Below, piece after piece: positions 36,117 through 47,849 of a stretch of 64,000 nt of DNA. A program made the translations under genes and the position numbers. Source of the DNA: Belliella baltica DSM 15883 (GTDB lineage Bacteria; Bacteroidota; Bacteroidia; Cytophagales; Cyclobacteriaceae). The notes below the pieces were generated by a model. It was not told the DNA's origin, ran no database searches, and was given only the letters and a program-made list of their open reading frames with translations. Where the stretch lies: NCBI RefSeq assembly GCF_000265405.1, contig NC_018010.1:3307501-3371500 (forward strand), in the 5' to 3' direction. Position 1 is the stretch's first letter. Every line of letters begins with the position of its first letter.

Positions 36117-36124
36117 TACCTTTG
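36117..36124 (+). promoter_or_regulatory. Putative -7 element of pyrG
   Basis: TACCTTTG fully matches TAnnTTTG, 43 bases before the pyrG start. The same octamer precedes yidC and the cold-shock gene. The -33 element is not clear. Confidence 0.5.
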
Positions 36125-36146
36125 TATCCCATAGGAATCACAATAA

Positions 36147-37787
<1,641 letters not shown>

Positions 37788-37865
37788 ATCCTTCTATATT
37801 TGTCAAAATTGCGTGGTAACCCAAAGGAATATTTCGGAATAAGTTTTCGATTTTATCCTTTGTGT

Positions 37866-37873
37866 TACCTTTG
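37866..37873 (+). promoter_or_regulatory. Putative -7 element of yidC
   Basis: TACCTTTG is a full TAnnTTTG match, 29 bases before the yidC start. Confidence 0.5.
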
Positions 37874-37902
37874 CTTTTAATTAGAAAGTTTAATTTAAAA
37901 TT

Positions 37903-39699
37903 ATGGATAAAAACCAAGCGACAGGACTGATCCTTTTCGCCGCAGTGATACTGGTATATTCGATTTTCTTTGCCAGTTCTCCTGAATTGCCGACTCAAGA
38001 GCCAACAGGAGAAGTCATAAGTTCCGTTCAGGAAAATTCTACACAGGCAATTGCCACAGAAGTAGAAGAAGTAGATAGTCTTCAAGATCTAAAAGCCCAA
38101 ATCCAATATGGTGTTTTTGCACCTTTGGTGAAAGGCAATGAAGCTGAAGTAACTTTAGAAAACGACAAAATGATTGTCACCTTTTCAACCAAAGGTGCAG
38201 AAATAAAAAAAGTTGTTCTTAAAGAATACAATTCTTGGGATCAAAGACCATTGGTATTGATGGATGATGAAAGTTCAAACCTTTCCTATCAATTAAACAC
38301 CACAAAAGGTCCCCTAAGCTTAAATGAATTTTTCTTTGAAGCAAGTTCTAGCGCAACTGAAGTGGATGGCATATCTATCTCCAAAGTAGAGTTCACTGCG
38401 CAAACTGCATCAGGAAAAATAACAAGGTCATACTCTCTTCCAGAAGATTCTTATGTTTTAGCAAATAACTTGGAAATCTCCGGTTTGACTTCACAATTGG
38501 TAGATTCTAATATCAATGTTCTTTGGGATGCCAAGCTTATCAAACAAGAAGAAGATATAGAAGAATCAAGAAGAAAATCAAACATCAACTTCTACACTTC
38601 TGCACAGGATTACGATTATCTAAGTTTGACATCTGATGAAGCTTCCGAGCAAGTTTCTGAACCACTAAAATGGATTTCATTCAGTCAGCGTTTTTTCACT
38701 GCTGGTATCATTGCAGAAAATCAATTCAACTCTGCAAGTCTGGAGCAAATTACTCCTAAAGACACACTTTCAGTAAAGAATATGAAGGCAACGATTGCTT
38801 TACCACTTACTGAAGGAAAAGCCGATTTGAGTTATTATTTTGGTCCAAACAAATACAAAACTCTTAAGAAAATCACACCAGGTTTTGAAAATAACGTGGA
38901 CATGGGATATTTCTTTGTGAGTTGGGTGAACAAATACATTATCGTCAACTTATTTGTATTTCTTGAAAAGTTCTTTAGCAATTACGGGATTATCATTATT
39001 ATCATAGTCTTAATTATTAAAGCTGCTCTTTTCCCATTGACCTACAAATCTTACGTAGGCATGGCTAAAATGAGGGTAATCAAGCCAGAAATTGATGAAT
39101 TAAAAGAGAAATACAAAGACGATCCAACCAAGCAGCAACAAGAACAAATGAAACTGTTTGGCCAACTGGGAGTAAGCCCGATTTCAGGTTGTCTTCCAAT
39201 GCTCTTGCAAATGCCATTCTTGTTTGCGATGTTCTTCTTTTTCCCGAACTCTATCGAAATGAGACAAGAGTCATTCCTTTGGGCACATGATTTATCTACT
39301 TATGACACTTTCTTCAAACTTCCATTCACTATCCCATTCTATGGGTCTCACGTTAGTTTGTTCACCTTATTGATGACCGTCTCTCAAATTGCTTATACTC
39401 ATTTCAACAACCAACTTACAGCTGCACAAGGACCAATGAAAAATTTGGGATACATCATGCCAATCGGCTTTATGTTTATCCTAAACTCCTACCCTGCTGC
39501 ATTGAGTTTCTACTACTTTGTATCTAACATGGTGACTTTCGGTCAACAAGCATTGATCAAACTCTTTGTTGATGACAAAAAAATCAGAGAAAAAGTAGAA
39601 GCGAGCAAAGTAAAAAATGCGAATAAGAAAAAATCAAAATTTCAGCAAAAATTGGAAGATGCAATGAAAGCTGCAGAAGCCAATAAAAAGAAAAAATGA
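37903..39699 (+). CDS. yidC: Membrane protein insertase YidC
   Basis: It inserts and folds inner-membrane proteins. The 598 aa protein has an N-terminal helix (residues about 7-24), a large periplasmic beta domain (about 60-340), and the conserved Oxa1 core from about residue 355: NYGIIIIIIVLIIKAALFPLTYKSY, SGCLPMLLQMPFLFAMFFFF, and SLFTLLMTVSQIAYTHF. The tail is highly basic (KKKSKFQQKLEDAMKAAEAN). It is monogenic, with a terminator. Confidence 0.96.
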   Translation: MDKNQATGLILFAAVILVYSIFFASSPELPTQEPTGEVISSVQENSTQAIATEVEEVDSLQDLKAQIQYGVFAPLVKGNEAEVTLENDKMIVTFSTKGAEIKKVVLKEYNSWDQRPLVLMDDESSNLSYQLNTTKGPLSLNEFFFEASSSATEVDGISISKVEFTAQTASGKITRSYSLPEDSYVLANNLEISGLTSQLVDSNINVLWDAKLIKQEEDIEESRRKSNINFYTSAQDYDYLSLTSDEASEQVSEPLKWISFSQRFFTAGIIAENQFNSASLEQITPKDTLSVKNMKATIALPLTEGKADLSYYFGPNKYKTLKKITPGFENNVDMGYFFVSWVNKYIIVNLFVFLEKFFSNYGIIIIIIVLIIKAALFPLTYKSYVGMAKMRVIKPEIDELKEKYKDDPTKQQQEQMKLFGQLGVSPISGCLPMLLQMPFLFAMFFFFPNSIEMRQESFLWAHDLSTYDTFFKLPFTIPFYGSHVSLFTLLMTVSQIAYTHFNNQLTAAQGPMKNLGYIMPIGFMFILNSYPAALSFYYFVSNMVTFGQQALIKLFVDDKKIREKVEASKVKNANKKKSKFQQKLEDAMKAAEANKKKK

Positions 39700-39734
39700 T
39701 AGGTAATCTACAAAGGGAGAATTATTAAAATGTA

Positions 39735-39770
39735 AAAAAAGGAGTTGGTCAAACCAGCTCCTTTTTTCTT
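39735..39770 (+). terminator. Intrinsic terminator of yidC
   Basis: AAAAAAGGAGTTGGT pairs with ACCAGCTCCTTTTTT around a three-base loop (one G-T pair), followed by TCTTT. Confidence 0.9.
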
Positions 39771-39851
39771 TATCTATGAAAGGTAATGACATTAAGCTTT
39801 AATTTCCAAAAGGTTAGCACTATCCACAGGGCACTGTGGAAAACAAATCAT

Positions 39852-39880
39852 TTTGAGTAAAAATATAAATGATATATTTG
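39852..39880 (+). promoter_or_regulatory. Promoter of the MBL-parAB-dapB-lepB operon
   Basis: TTTG (39852-39855) and TATATTTG (39873-39880) are full consensus matches spaced by 17 bases. This is among the clearest Bacteroidota-type promoters in the window, 29 bases before the first gene. Confidence 0.65.
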
Positions 39881-39909
39881 TACTAACCTGAAAATTAAAC
39901 ACCATTAAG

Positions 39910-40593
39910 ATGATTCAACTTACTTATTATGGACATTCGTCCTTTTTAGTAGAAATCAACGGGAAGAAACTTCTTTTTGATCCCTTTATCAGACCTAATG
40001 AAAAAGCATCAGATATATCAATTGCAGAAATTAAAGCAGATTATGTTTTAATCTCTCACGGACATGAAGACCATGTTGCTGATGCAGAAGAAATCACCAA
40101 AAATTCAAATGCTATGTTGATTTCTAATTTTGAAATTGCTTCTTGGTTTGCGAAAAAAGGAGTAGAAAAATATCATCCAATGAATCAAGGAGGTTCTAAG
40201 GTATTTGATTTTGGAAAACTCAAATATGTGAACGCGATTCACAGTAGTACACTGCCTGACGGGAGTTCAGGAGGACAGGCTGGCGGTTTTGTAGTTCAAC
40301 ACGAGGAAGGTTGTTTTTATTTTGCTGGTGATACTGCTCTAACTTTCGATATGAAGTTATTAGATGCAGAGTTCAATCTTGATTTTGCAATCTTACCAAT
40401 AGGTGATAATTTCACTATGGGAATTGATGATGCTATCCGTGCAGCTGATTTTGTAGGAACAGATAGAATCATAGGTATGCACTATGATACTTTTCCATAT
40501 ATAGAAATTGACCTTGATGCTGCAAAAAAAGCTGCATCAGAAGCCAAAAAAGAATTGATTTTGCTTAATATTGGAGAATCTATTACCCTTTGA
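39910..40593 (+). CDS. UPF0173-type metal-dependent hydrolase (metallo-beta-lactamase fold)
   Basis: This 227 aa protein starts at ATG 39910. The metal motif is SHGHEDH (His50, His52, Asp54, His55), and YFAGDTALTFDMKLL supplies the next ligands. GNIGD-like spacing and GMHYDTFP near the end are typical of UPF0173/YtkL. The substrate is unknown. It leads an operon with the parA and parB genes nine bases downstream. Confidence 0.9.
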   Translation: MIQLTYYGHSSFLVEINGKKLLFDPFIRPNEKASDISIAEIKADYVLISHGHEDHVADAEEITKNSNAMLISNFEIASWFAKKGVEKYHPMNQGGSKVFDFGKLKYVNAIHSSTLPDGSSGGQAGGFVVQHEEGCFYFAGDTALTFDMKLLDAEFNLDFAILPIGDNFTMGIDDAIRAADFVGTDRIIGMHYDTFPYIEIDLDAAKKAASEAKKELILLNIGESITL

Positions 40594-40602
40594 ATCTAGA
40601 GA

Positions 40603-41382
40603 ATGGGAAAAGTAATTGCTATTGCAAACCAAAAAGGCGGAGTTGGTAAAACTACTACTGCCATGAACCTAGCTGCAAGTTTGGCAGTCTTGGAATATAA
40701 AACTCTGGTCATTGACGCAGATCCTCAGGCCAATACAACTTCTGGTCTAGGACAAGACCCAAAAGAAGTTGATACCAGTATTTACGAATGCATGGTTGAC
40801 GGAATTGATATTGAGACGATCATTCACAAAACTGATATGGAATACCTAGATTTGGTTCCTTCACATATCGACTTGGTGGGTGCTGAAGTAGAAATGATCA
40901 ATTTAGATAACCGAGAGGAAAAAATGAAGTCCGTCATTTCTGTTGTTAAAGAAAAATATGACTTCATCATCATTGATTGTTCTCCATCATTGGGTTTGAT
41001 CACGATCAATGCCCTCACAGCGGCAAATTCAATTATCATTCCTGTTCAATGCGAATATTTCGCTTTGGAAGGTTTGGGGAAATTATTGAACACAATTAAA
41101 ATCATTCAAACTCGATTGAATCCTGACTTGGAAATCGAAGGTATTTTGCTGACCATGTATGATGTTAGACTGAGATTATCTAACCAAGTAGTGGACGAGG
41201 TAAGAATGCATTTCAAAGATTTAGTTTTTAAGACCATCATCCCGAGAAACGTCAGATTAAGTGAGTCACCAAGTTTTGGTTTACCAGTAATTGCCTTTGA
41301 TGCAGATGGTAAAGGAGCTGTTGCCTATTTGAATTTGGCTCACGAGATTGCTGCAAAAAATGGAATGGAAAAAGTAAATTGA
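40603..41382 (+). CDS. parA: ParA-family chromosome-partitioning ATPase (Soj)
   Basis: This 259 aa ATPase drives chromosome origin segregation with ParB. The deviant Walker A is [16 protein letters not shown] (signature Lys11 and Lys16), with [13 protein letters not shown] (Walker A') and [14 protein letters not shown] (Walker B). The chain length and lack of an N-terminal HTH match the chromosomal Soj type, not plasmid ParA. A parS site was not found in the window. Confidence 0.96.
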   Translation: MGKVIAIANQKGGVGKTTTAMNLAASLAVLEYKTLVIDADPQANTTSGLGQDPKEVDTSIYECMVDGIDIETIIHKTDMEYLDLVPSHIDLVGAEVEMINLDNREEKMKSVISVVKEKYDFIIIDCSPSLGLITINALTAANSIIIPVQCEYFALEGLGKLLNTIKIIQTRLNPDLEIEGILLTMYDVRLRLSNQVVDEVRMHFKDLVFKTIIPRNVRLSESPSFGLPVIAFDADGKGAVAYLNLAHEIAAKNGMEKVN

Positions 41383-41391
41383 TAAAGCGAT

Positions 41392-42309
41392 ATGGCTGAT
41401 AAAAAACCTACACAAAAGAAGAATGCATTAGGAAGAGGACTGGGTGCTTTATTGCAAGATTCGCCGGAAAAAAAACAAAAACAAGACTTAATTCCAGCAG
41501 CCTCCTCAGCTGGAATTTATGAAATTCCTTTATCAACCATTCAAGTCAATCCTTATCAACCAAGGACACATTTTGACAAAGATGCGTTACAAGAGCTATC
41601 AGAGTCAATCCTTGTTCAAGGAATCATTCAGCCAATCACTGTTCGTAAGCTTGCTGATGATGAATATCAGTTGATTTCTGGAGAGCGTCGTTTCCAAGCT
41701 TCCAAACTTGCAGGATTGGAGAAAATCCCTGCTTATGTTAGAACTGCCAATGACCAGCAAATGCTAGAAATGGCATTGATAGAAAACATTCAGAGGGAAA
41801 ATCTAAATGCACTTGAAATAGCCCATTCTTATCAAAGATTACTTGCAGAGTGTAATCTGAAGCAAGAAGAACTTGGTGATAGAGTAGGAAAAAACAGAAC
41901 GACTGTCAATAACTATTTGAGGTTACTCAAACTTCCGCCAGATATTCAAGCAGGAATCAGAGATCAAGTGATTTCAATGGGACATGCGCGTGCTTTGATC
42001 AATATTGAAGACATCGATAAGCAGCTGGCTATTTTCAAAAAAACTGTGACTGAGGAACTCAGCGTAAGAAAGGTTGAAGCTCTTGTCAAAGCGCTTAATA
42101 ACGAGGACGAAGAATCAGAGAACAAAAAAGCACCTGCTTTAGATCCTGTAAGGAAATATGAAATTGGAAAAATCCAGCAAAGGTTAGCCAATCATTTTGG
42201 ATCTAAAGTTCAACTAAAGGCAAATGAAAAGAATAAAGGTGAAATAAAAATCCCTTTTGGTTCTGCTTCAGACTTGAATAGAATTCTAGAAATATTGGAG
42301 ATCATATAA
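41392..42309 (+). CDS. parB: ParB-family partition protein (Spo0J)
   Basis: This 305 aa CTPase and parS-binding protein starts at ATG 41392, nine bases after parA. It shows ALGRGLGALL near the N-terminus (ParA-interacting arm), the CTP-binding GERRFQASKLAGLEKIPAYVR, and ALIENIQRENLNALEIAHSYQRLL leading into the helix-turn-helix (EELGDRVGKNRTTVNNYLRLLKLP). The C-terminal dimerisation region follows. Confidence 0.96.
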   Translation: MADKKPTQKKNALGRGLGALLQDSPEKKQKQDLIPAASSAGIYEIPLSTIQVNPYQPRTHFDKDALQELSESILVQGIIQPITVRKLADDEYQLISGERRFQASKLAGLEKIPAYVRTANDQQMLEMALIENIQRENLNALEIAHSYQRLLAECNLKQEELGDRVGKNRTTVNNYLRLLKLPPDIQAGIRDQVISMGHARALINIEDIDKQLAIFKKTVTEELSVRKVEALVKALNNEDEESENKKAPALDPVRKYEIGKIQQRLANHFGSKVQLKANEKNKGEIKIPFGSASDLNRILEILEII

Positions 42310-42311
42310 TT

Positions 42312-42911
42312 GTGAGTCCACAACAAATTCATCTTCGCTTGAATAAATCAATCTTAGCAATGGTTCTTAAAGGAGCCCTTACTGTTTTTGTTTTATTAGC
42401 TATTTCTTTTAGCCAAGCTTATTCTCAGATTAAAGGTGATACGATTACAGTAGAAATCAACGAAAAGCTACCAAAAGACCCTAGAATAGCAACAATATTG
42501 TCTGCCGTATTTCCAGGTGCTGGGCAAGTGTACAATGAAAAGGTCTGGAAACTTCCAATTATTTATGGAGGAATTGCAACCAACCTCTATTTTATCGAAT
42601 TCAATAATCGAAGATATCAGCTATTCAGAGAAGAATTGCGAAAATTTGATAATGATGACCCTGCATTAAGCTTTCCTAACCTTAATAGAGAAGCTTTGGT
42701 AAGAAATGTAGACTTTTGGAGGAGAAATAGAGATTTAAACTTCGTTGTATTTGGGCTTATTTATGCCTTAAATATTGTAGATGCACAGGTAGACGCACAT
42801 TTGTCTGGATTCGATATCAGTGATGATATCAGTTTGATATACGAACCTTCCTATGAAACATTGACTGCAGGTGGGCAACTTGTCGGTGTTTCTTTAAAAT
42901 TAAAATTTTAA
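42312..42911 (+). CDS. DUF5683 membrane protein
   Basis: This 199 aa protein is placed in the parAB-dapB operon, as is common in Bacteroidota. It has an N-terminal signal or anchor (AMVLKGALTVFVLLAISFSQAYS) and the DUF5683 motif FPGAGQVYNEKVWKLPIIYGG. The start is GTG 42312, two bases after parB; ATG 42360 would shorten it by 16 residues. Function is unknown; it is probably an envelope protein. Confidence 0.85.
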   Translation: MSPQQIHLRLNKSILAMVLKGALTVFVLLAISFSQAYSQIKGDTITVEINEKLPKDPRIATILSAVFPGAGQVYNEKVWKLPIIYGGIATNLYFIEFNNRRYQLFREELRKFDNDDPALSFPNLNREALVRNVDFWRRNRDLNFVVFGLIYALNIVDAQVDAHLSGFDISDDISLIYEPSYETLTAGGQLVGVSLKLKF

Positions 42912-42914
42912 ATC

Positions 42915-43637
42915 ATGAATATCTTAATATTAGGCTACGGGAAAATGGGTAAAATCATCAGCGAAATAGCTGAATCCAGAGGCCATAGCATTGCAGGAAA
43001 AATCAATATTGATAATCGAAATGAATTGGATAATATAGATCCAAAGAATATTGATGTTGCAATAGAGTTTTCTCAACCTGAAGCTGCAGTGGAAAACATT
43101 AAATGGGCCATTTCAAAAGGGATTCCCATTGTGTCAGGTACCACAGGTTGGCTTGACCAAAAGCCAGCTATCGAAAAGCTAACACTTGAAAATAACGGTA
43201 CATTCTTCTACGCTTCTAACTATAGCATAGGAGTTAATGTCTTTTTCAAGGTAAATGAATTTCTTGCCAAATTGATGGGAGAGCAATTAGACTATCAAGT
43301 TAGTATGGAAGAAGTGCATCATACCGAGAAGAAAGATGCTCCTAGTGGTACTGCAATAACTTTAGCTGAAGGAATTATCAAAAATATTCCAAAGCTTAAT
43401 AAGTGGGAATTGTCCGAAAATATGAACGGAAACGAACACGCACTCCCTATCACTGCAAAGAGAATTGACCCTGCTCCAGGTACCCATATTGTACGCTACC
43501 GTTCAGAAATCGATGATATTGAAATAAGTCATACTGCGCACAGCAGAAAGGGTTTTGCCCTTGGCTCAGTTTTAGTATCTGAGTGGATTATTGACAAAAA
43601 AGGTGTGCTATCAATGGACGATTTCCTATCTTTCTAA
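42915..43637 (+). CDS. dapB: 4-Hydroxy-tetrahydrodipicolinate reductase
   Basis: It reduces dihydrodipicolinate in lysine and diaminopimelate synthesis. The 240 aa protein has the NAD(P)-binding GYGKMGK (residues 8-14) and the catalytic EVHHTEKKDAPSGTA, with His135/136 and Lys140. It starts at ATG 42915. Its partner dapA is at 57761, in a different operon. Confidence 0.96.
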   Translation: MNILILGYGKMGKIISEIAESRGHSIAGKINIDNRNELDNIDPKNIDVAIEFSQPEAAVENIKWAISKGIPIVSGTTGWLDQKPAIEKLTLENNGTFFYASNYSIGVNVFFKVNEFLAKLMGEQLDYQVSMEEVHHTEKKDAPSGTAITLAEGIIKNIPKLNKWELSENMNGNEHALPITAKRIDPAPGTHIVRYRSEIDDIEISHTAHSRKGFALGSVLVSEWIIDKKGVLSMDDFLSF

Positions 43638-43651
43638 AATTTTTGACCAAC

Positions 43652-44728
43652 ATGACTAAAGAAAAAAAGAAAAAATCAGCAACAAGAGAATGGGTAGATG
43701 CCTTAGTGTTTGCTGTTATTGCAGCGAGTTTGATTAGATGGCTATTACTCGAGCCATTTACGATTCCTACTGGCTCTATGGAAAAATCACTTCTCGTAGG
43801 TGATTTCCTTTTTGTAAGCAAGATGCATTATGGAACTAGAATTCCTAAAACTCCTCTTCAAGTGCCGCTGACACATCAAAAAATCTGGGGCACAGATTTA
43901 AAATCTTACTCAGACGCAATTGAACTTCCATATTTTAGACTCCCAGGATTCACTTCTATCAAAAGAAATGATGTTGTCGTATTTAATTATCCCGCTGAAT
44001 ACGAATATCCAGTGGATCTAAAAACTAACTATATCAAAAGAGCTGTTGCAGTTCCAGGAGATATATTAGAAATCAAAAAAGGACAAGTGTACATCAATGG
44101 AGAATTGGGAGATAATCCTGAAAAAATGCAATTTACCTATGATGTTTTAACTGATAAAAATCTTTCCATTGAATTTTTTGAAGACTACGGAATAGATAGG
44201 GACAGCTTTTATCCATTTAGCAATGGTGTTGGGTACATGGTATCAGCTACAGACGAAATGGTTGAAAACCTGAAAAAATCTCCTGCTATAAAAAATGTAA
44301 CAAAAAGATTAGAAAGAGAAGACATGGGGGAATCAAAAATATTTCCCGATGGCGCTTACTTTGGTTGGAACAGAGATAATTGGGGCCCTATGGAAATACC
44401 TGGAGAAGGAACTACCATTCAAATCAATGAAGAAACTATGGCTAAATATGCCTTTACTATTGAAAAGTATGAAGGCTTAGACAATATGGAAGTACGAGAC
44501 AATAAGTTGTTCATAGATGGTCAGCAAGTGAATAGTTACACCTTCAAGCAAAATTATTATTTCATGATGGGAGACAATAGACATGATTCCTTGGACTCAA
44601 GGTATTGGGGTTTTGTTCCAGAAGATCATGTTGTAGGAAAAGCTTGGTTCTTATGGCTCTCTTTGGATAAGCATAAATCTATGTTTAGCAAAATCCGCTG
44701 GAACCGATTCTTCAATGGAATTGACTAA
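43652..44728 (+). CDS. lepB: Signal peptidase I
   Basis: It removes Sec signal peptides at the outer face of the inner membrane. ATG 43652 (358 aa) is preferred to the upstream TTG 43643. A membrane anchor (ALVFAVIAASLIRWLLL) is followed by the nucleophile motif PTGSMEKSL (Ser42) and the general base in YIKRAVAVPGD (Lys129). MGDNRHDSLDSRYWG is box E. A long insert between boxes D and E (about residues 150-300) is usual in Bacteroidota. It is the last gene of the operon. Confidence 0.95.
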   Translation: MTKEKKKKSATREWVDALVFAVIAASLIRWLLLEPFTIPTGSMEKSLLVGDFLFVSKMHYGTRIPKTPLQVPLTHQKIWGTDLKSYSDAIELPYFRLPGFTSIKRNDVVVFNYPAEYEYPVDLKTNYIKRAVAVPGDILEIKKGQVYINGELGDNPEKMQFTYDVLTDKNLSIEFFEDYGIDRDSFYPFSNGVGYMVSATDEMVENLKKSPAIKNVTKRLEREDMGESKIFPDGAYFGWNRDNWGPMEIPGEGTTIQINEETMAKYAFTIEKYEGLDNMEVRDNKLFIDGQQVNSYTFKQNYYFMMGDNRHDSLDSRYWGFVPEDHVVGKAWFLWLSLDKHKSMFSKIRWNRFFNGID

Positions 44729-44753
44729 TAATTTCTAAAGTCATTTTACTATC

Positions 44754-44791
44754 AAAAAAAAAGATTGCTGATCTCTCAGCAATCTTTTTTT
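44754..44791. terminator. Bidirectional terminator between lepB and metG
   Basis: Stem GATTGCTGA / TCAGCAATC (44763-44771, 44776-44784), extended by A and T runs on both sides, with a TCTC loop. It serves both convergent genes. Confidence 0.92.
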
Positions 44792-44812
44792 GTTTCCAGG
44801 TGAATCTAGCAT

Positions 44813-46873
44813 TTAACTAATTGTAGAACCATTGGCAGTGCTGGCGCCTGGTTCAAGAAGTCTTAGACTACCATCTTTATCTTCTGCCATCAAAATCATC
44901 CCTTCCGAATCAATCCCCATCATTTTTCTAGGAGCCAGATTGATTAGCATAGTCACTTGTTTTCCTAGCAAATCCTCAGGTTTAAAATATTCAGCAACAC
45001 CACTCAAAACAGTTCTAATCCCTAAACCAGTATCAACTGTCAACTTCAAAAGCTTCTTTGATTTGGGCATTGGTTCAGCAGTCAATACTTTAACCACACG
45101 CATGTCTAATTTTGCAAAATCATCATAGGATATGATATCTTTCATGGGTACAACTGCCGCATTATCCATTTCATTTTTCTTCTTGGCTTCCAAAAGTTTA
45201 TTTACTTGCGCTTCTACTACATCATCTTCAATTTTCTCAAATAGCAAAGAAGCTGGATTGATCTGATCACCTGCTATTAGCAGATCAAACTCTCCTGAAT
45301 TTCGCCATGTTAAGCCTTTTAAATTGAACATATCGAATATTTTCTCAGAAGTAAATGGCAAGAATGGCTCCGCAACTATTGCTAGATTTGAACCAATATT
45401 TAAAGCAATATTCAAAATCGTTCCCGTGCGTTCTTTATTTTCCTTGATAGTTTTCCAAGGTTCTGTATCAGCTAAGTATTTATTTCCCAATCTAGCGAAA
45501 TCCATCACATACGAAAGTGCTTCTCTGAATCTATAGCGCTCAATCGAAGCTGCGATTTTGTCAGGAAAAGCCTTCAGTGCATCCAAGACCTCCTGATCGT
45601 AAGGAGAAAGTGTACTTTTCGCTGGAACAACTCCATCAAAAAACTTATGTGTCAAGACCACCGCTCTATTCACAAAATTACCATAAACAGCAACCAACTC
45701 TGAATTATTTCTTCCTTGGAAATCCTTCCAAGTAAAGTCATTATCCTTAGTTTCTGGTGCATTAGCAGTCAATACGTAACGCAAAACATCTTGCTTGCCA
45801 GGAAATTCCTCTAAATATTCGTGTAGCCAAACTGCCCAATTTCTAGAGGTGGAAATTTTATCACCCTCCAAATTCAAGAATTCATTGGCAGGAACATTAT
45901 CTGGTAAAATGTATTCTCCGTGAGTTTTAAGAATAGCTGGAAAAATGATACAATGAAACACAATGTTATCTTTTCCAATAAAATGAACCAATTTGGTATC
46001 CTTATCTTTCCAATAAGGTTGCCAATCTATGCCTTTCTCATTTGCCCATTCTTTAGTCGTGGAAATGTAGCCAATTGGTGCATCAAACCAAACATAAAGC
46101 ACTTTCCCGTCGGCTCCTTCCACAGGCACAGGGATTCCCCAGTCCAAATCCCTAGTCATCGATCGCGCTTGCAAGCCATCTCCTGCTTCTAGCCAAGAGC
46201 GACATTGACCCAAAACATTATTTTTCCAATCTTCTTTATGATCTTCTAAAATCCATTTTTGCAGAAACTTTGTGTATCTAGCCAAATCCAAAAACCAATG
46301 TTTAGTCTCTTTTAATACAGGTGTATTTCCACTCAATTTTGATTTTGGATTAATCAATTCTGTAGGGCTTAGTGAGCTTCCACATTTTTCACATTGATCG
46401 CCATATGCACCATCATGACCACATTTTGGACATGTTCCTTCTATATATCTGTCTGCCAAAAATTGTCCTGCTTCTTCATCGAAATACTGCTCTGTAGATT
46501 GCTCCAAAAACTCGCCTTTGTCATACAGGTCTTTGAAAAATCCCGAGGCAGTCTCATGATGTATCGGTGCCGAAGTTCTAGAATAGTGATCAAAATTAAT
46601 CCCAAAAGATTTAAAGCTCTCTTTCATCATCTCGTGATATCTATCCACGACTTCTTGAGGAGTAATTCCTTCCTTTTTAGCTTTGATTGTAATCGCTACG
46701 CCATGCTCATCTGAGCCACAAACGTAGGCCACATCTTTTCCAAGTGAACGAAGGTATCTCACATAAATATCAGATGGTATATAGCAACCCGCCAAATGTC
46801 CAATATGAAGTGGCCCATTGGCGTAAGGAAGTGCAGAAGTAACTGTATATCTTTTAAATTCTTTGTTATTCAT
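44813..46873 (-). CDS. metG: Methionyl-tRNA synthetase with C-terminal tRNA-binding domain
   Basis: This 686 aa class I synthetase starts at ATG 46873. The HIGH motif is [12 protein letters not shown], and the KMSKS motif appears as DKISTS. The zinc knuckle has Cys148, Cys151, Cys161 and Cys164. Residues about 575-680 form an EMAPII/Arc1-like OB domain ([23 protein letters not shown], then [14 protein letters not shown]), which dimerises and binds tRNA. All domains are complete. Confidence 0.97.
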   Translation of the reverse strand: MNNKEFKRYTVTSALPYANGPLHIGHLAGCYIPSDIYVRYLRSLGKDVAYVCGSDEHGVAITIKAKKEGITPQEVVDRYHEMMKESFKSFGINFDHYSRTSAPIHHETASGFFKDLYDKGEFLEQSTEQYFDEEAGQFLADRYIEGTCPKCGHDGAYGDQCEKCGSSLSPTELINPKSKLSGNTPVLKETKHWFLDLARYTKFLQKWILEDHKEDWKNNVLGQCRSWLEAGDGLQARSMTRDLDWGIPVPVEGADGKVLYVWFDAPIGYISTTKEWANEKGIDWQPYWKDKDTKLVHFIGKDNIVFHCIIFPAILKTHGEYILPDNVPANEFLNLEGDKISTSRNWAVWLHEYLEEFPGKQDVLRYVLTANAPETKDNDFTWKDFQGRNNSELVAVYGNFVNRAVVLTHKFFDGVVPAKSTLSPYDQEVLDALKAFPDKIAASIERYRFREALSYVMDFARLGNKYLADTEPWKTIKENKERTGTILNIALNIGSNLAIVAEPFLPFTSEKIFDMFNLKGLTWRNSGEFDLLIAGDQINPASLLFEKIEDDVVEAQVNKLLEAKKKNEMDNAAVVPMKDIISYDDFAKLDMRVVKVLTAEPMPKSKKLLKLTVDTGLGIRTVLSGVAEYFKPEDLLGKQVTMLINLAPRKMMGIDSEGMILMAEDKDGSLRLLEPGASTANGSTIS

Positions 46874-46924
46874 ATTTGTAAAGATAGAAATTATGGAAAG
46901 TATTTGGGAGAAAAGAAACTATAA

Positions 46925-47557
46925 TCAGGACCTTTGGAATTCTTCTCTAGCCTCTTCCGTCAAGATCCCTTGATAGATTATTTGAATCGTTTGATCAAAT
47001 ATTTCAGAGGTGTTTAAATTCATTCTTTCACGCATTTCCAAAGGGAATTGAGCGAGAAATTTAGGGTCAATTAAGCTTTGAATGGCAGAGGCATATACAA
47101 GTACAATCATTGTTTTATTGATATTAGGTGCCACCTGTCCCTTTTCAATCCCCTCTTCAATCAATTTTTGAAATCTCAAATAGGCCGAATCCCTTACATA
47201 ATCTTGTAAACCAATCCAAATTTCTGGTGCATGATCTCTTAAATCTTCCAACAATTCTGGATTGATTGGAGCTAAGTCAGCAGCAACAATGGATAAAAAG
47301 GATTTTAATTTTGCAGTAAAAGAGATATGTCTATTTTTGAAAAGAGACTCCACTTTAATAGAGAGCTTGTTTTTAAGCAATTCAAAAGAAGCAGCTAGAA
47401 GTTCTAATTTTCCCGGAAAATATTTGTAGAGCGTTTTTTTGCTCATCGCCAATTCTTGAGAAATATCATCCATAGTAGTATTCTTATAGCCTTGCTTCAA
47501 AAACAGCTTATAAGAAACATCTAAAATTTTTGACTCTATATCGGTTTTTTTACTCAT
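46925..47557 (-). CDS. TetR/AcrR family transcriptional regulator
   Basis: This 210 aa regulator starts at ATG 47557 (MSKKTDIESKILDVSYKLF); ten more residues are open upstream. The N-terminal HTH is TTMDDISQELAMSKKTLYKYFPGKLELL, clearly TetR type. The ligand-binding C-terminus is not assignable. It lies on the opposite strand to the restriction-like cassette and shares its upstream region, but regulation of that cassette is unproven. Confidence 0.92.
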   Translation of the reverse strand: MSKKTDIESKILDVSYKLFLKQGYKNTTMDDISQELAMSKKTLYKYFPGKLELLAASFELLKNKLSIKVESLFKNRHISFTAKLKSFLSIVAADLAPINPELLEDLRDHAPEIWIGLQDYVRDSAYLRFQKLIEEGIEKGQVAPNINKTMIVLVYASAIQSLIDPKFLAQFPLEMRERMNLNTSEIFDQTIQIIYQGILTEEAREEFQRS

Positions 47558-47574
47558 TTTTCTTGAATAGGGAG

Positions 47575-47582
47575 CAAAGATA
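47575..47582 (-). promoter_or_regulatory. Putative -7 element of the TetR gene
   Basis: TATCTTTG on the minus strand fully matches TAnnTTTG, 17 bases before the ATG. A TTTG lies 24 bases further upstream (47607-47610), slightly wide for the consensus. Confidence 0.4.
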
Positions 47583-47632
47583 TACATTCCGATTTATTTA
47601 CCTTCCCAAATTCCAAACTTAGTCTATCACAA

Positions 47633-47660
47633 AAGCTTTGTGCTTTCATAAGCAAAGCTT
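47633..47660. promoter_or_regulatory. Inverted repeat in the tetR / methyltransferase intergenic region
   Basis: AAGCTTTG and CAAAGCTT are perfect inverted arms of eight bases. Three inner pairs and a TCAT loop can extend the hairpin. The left arm overlaps a second near-palindrome (CACAAAAGCTTTGTG). It could be an operator for the divergent TetR gene or the cassette; there is no T-run. Confidence 0.4.
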
Positions 47661-47849
47661 AATTTGTTTAGGCTTCGTAAAACATCTAGGAATAAGTAAT
47701 CAATTTTAAAGATTAAAAATTTATCGATTGACCTTAATATTAAAAATTCTTTTATTTTACTTGAACAAATTTATTTTGAGGACTTATACTAAATTGCTTT
47801 AAAAATTATAACTAAAGAATAGTTTGTTAATTTAATACAAAAAAACTCA

